Positions 44,012 to 44,447 of a stretch of 44,447 nt of DNA are shown here, piece by piece (position 1 is the first letter of the stretch; every line of letters begins with the position of its first letter). This DNA is from Dimorphilus gyrociliatus. Lineage: Eukaryota; Annelida; Polychaeta; Dinophilidae. Location of the stretch: the NCBI GenBank assembly GCA_904063045.1, contig CAJFCJ010000094.1, forward strand, positions 41,739 through 86,185, in the 5' to 3' direction. Made by a program: the position numbers and the translations under genes. Below the pieces are notes generated by a model. The model worked only from the letters and a program-made list of their open reading frames with translations, was not told where the DNA came from and made no database searches.

Positions 44012-44447
44012 TTGGTTGAAACATCAACATTTCACTTGTTTGCTGCTGACGTGATTGTTTCAGCGAGTAGAGCTGGCTCTGATGTTTTTGATACAGTTGA
44101 GCTAACCGCTAACTTTAATAGTAAAACGTTTATAACTACATTTGACGCTCTGTCTTCATTTGCTGGTGGAGATCCACACTTTAAATTATCTTTTCTGGAT
44201 GAATTGAGCTCATCAACTAAAAAAATATGCTATGATGTTACTAGCTCACCAGAACAGTATTTAGACAGCTGGATTTACTTTGGATGGTCTTGGGGCAGCT
44301 GATTATCATATGCAGAGAAATGTTATTCAGAATGTTACAGTTACGATCAATACCATTACTCTTGACAATAAACAAGTGATTAGATGGACTGAAAATTCAG
44401 AAGAATTCAGTGTAAAAACTGAGTTTTTCATGTATCAAACAATTAAA
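44012..44447 (+). pseudogene. ITIH-like (inter-alpha-trypsin inhibitor heavy chain) C-terminal domain, partial
   Basis: One frame reads SSFAGGDPHFKLSFLDELSS then KKICYDVTSSPEQYLDSW. The GGDPHF...[IL]C[FY]D[VI]...PG/E...L series matches the VWD-like C-terminal domain of ITIH proteins, secreted hyaluronan-linked matrix proteins. After about 44275 the domain continues in another frame (GLGAADYHMQRNVIQN, NTITLDNKQVIRWTENSEEF), so a one-base change occurs at 44262-44285. Runs off the right edge. The usual upstream VIT and VWA domains are not seen, but introns could separate them. Confidence 0.5.

Noticed and set aside
1-44447. CRISPR arrays, bacterial operons, rRNA genes
   Set aside because: No regularly spaced direct repeats, no ribosome-binding-site-led gene clusters and no rRNA core motifs; the window is animal nuclear DNA.

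Overview
The window is AT-rich invertebrate (metazoan) nuclear DNA. The evidence is split genes with GT-AG introns of about 50-90 nt, TATA boxes 50-75 bp upstream of start codons, and animal-only extracellular domains: LDL-receptor class A (LDLa), C1q, fibrinogen C-terminal, C-type and F-type lectin, discoidin/FAMeT, a leucine-rich-repeat GPCR, polycystin, DEG/ENaC and an inter-alpha-trypsin-inhibitor-like domain. The mix (GRL101-like receptor, lectin and C1q expansion) suits a lophotrochozoan-type animal with compact introns; I cannot name a species.

Layout. 1-1032: minus-strand tandem LDLa gene, cut at its 5' side. 1033-1701 and 7120-7788: identical 669-bp inverted repeats enclosing a decayed GRL101/relaxin-receptor-like GPCR (+) and the body of a UDP-glycosyltransferase (-). 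7578-8970: an intact-looking five-exon secreted two-domain gene (-). 9.9-13 kb: a solo LTR and a gag/protease remnant. 13.4-14.8 kb: decayed tandem C1q gene. 16.3-17.7 kb: C-type lectin, fibrinogen and F-type lectin exons in one row. 18-19.5 kb: a Tc1 element nested in another element. 19.5-21.2 kb: decayed polycystin-2-like channel. 24.2-26.4 kb: six-exon discoidin + FAMeT secreted gene (-). 27.8-30 kb: MITE, mariner and Tc1-like elements packed side by side. 30.4-31 kb: a small secreted-protein gene split by a MITE. 33-33.7 kb: Caspr/fibrinogen-like gene (-). 39.5-40.25 kb: four-TM protein with a MITE in an intron. 43.1-43.4 kb: last exons of a DEG/ENaC channel. 44.0 kb to the right edge: ITIH-like C-terminal domain.

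The genes do not form a pathway. They are mostly cell-surface or secreted recognition and signalling proteins embedded in mobile-element debris. A striking feature is the mixture of intact multi-exon genes with neighbours that keep strong domain similarity yet carry in-frame stops and +/-1 frameshifts. The most interesting structures are the perfect inverted repeats, each carrying the same glycosyltransferase 5' end pointing inward, and a ~200-bp MITE family with internal TTAGGG-like motifs that sits in two introns and inside one coding exon.
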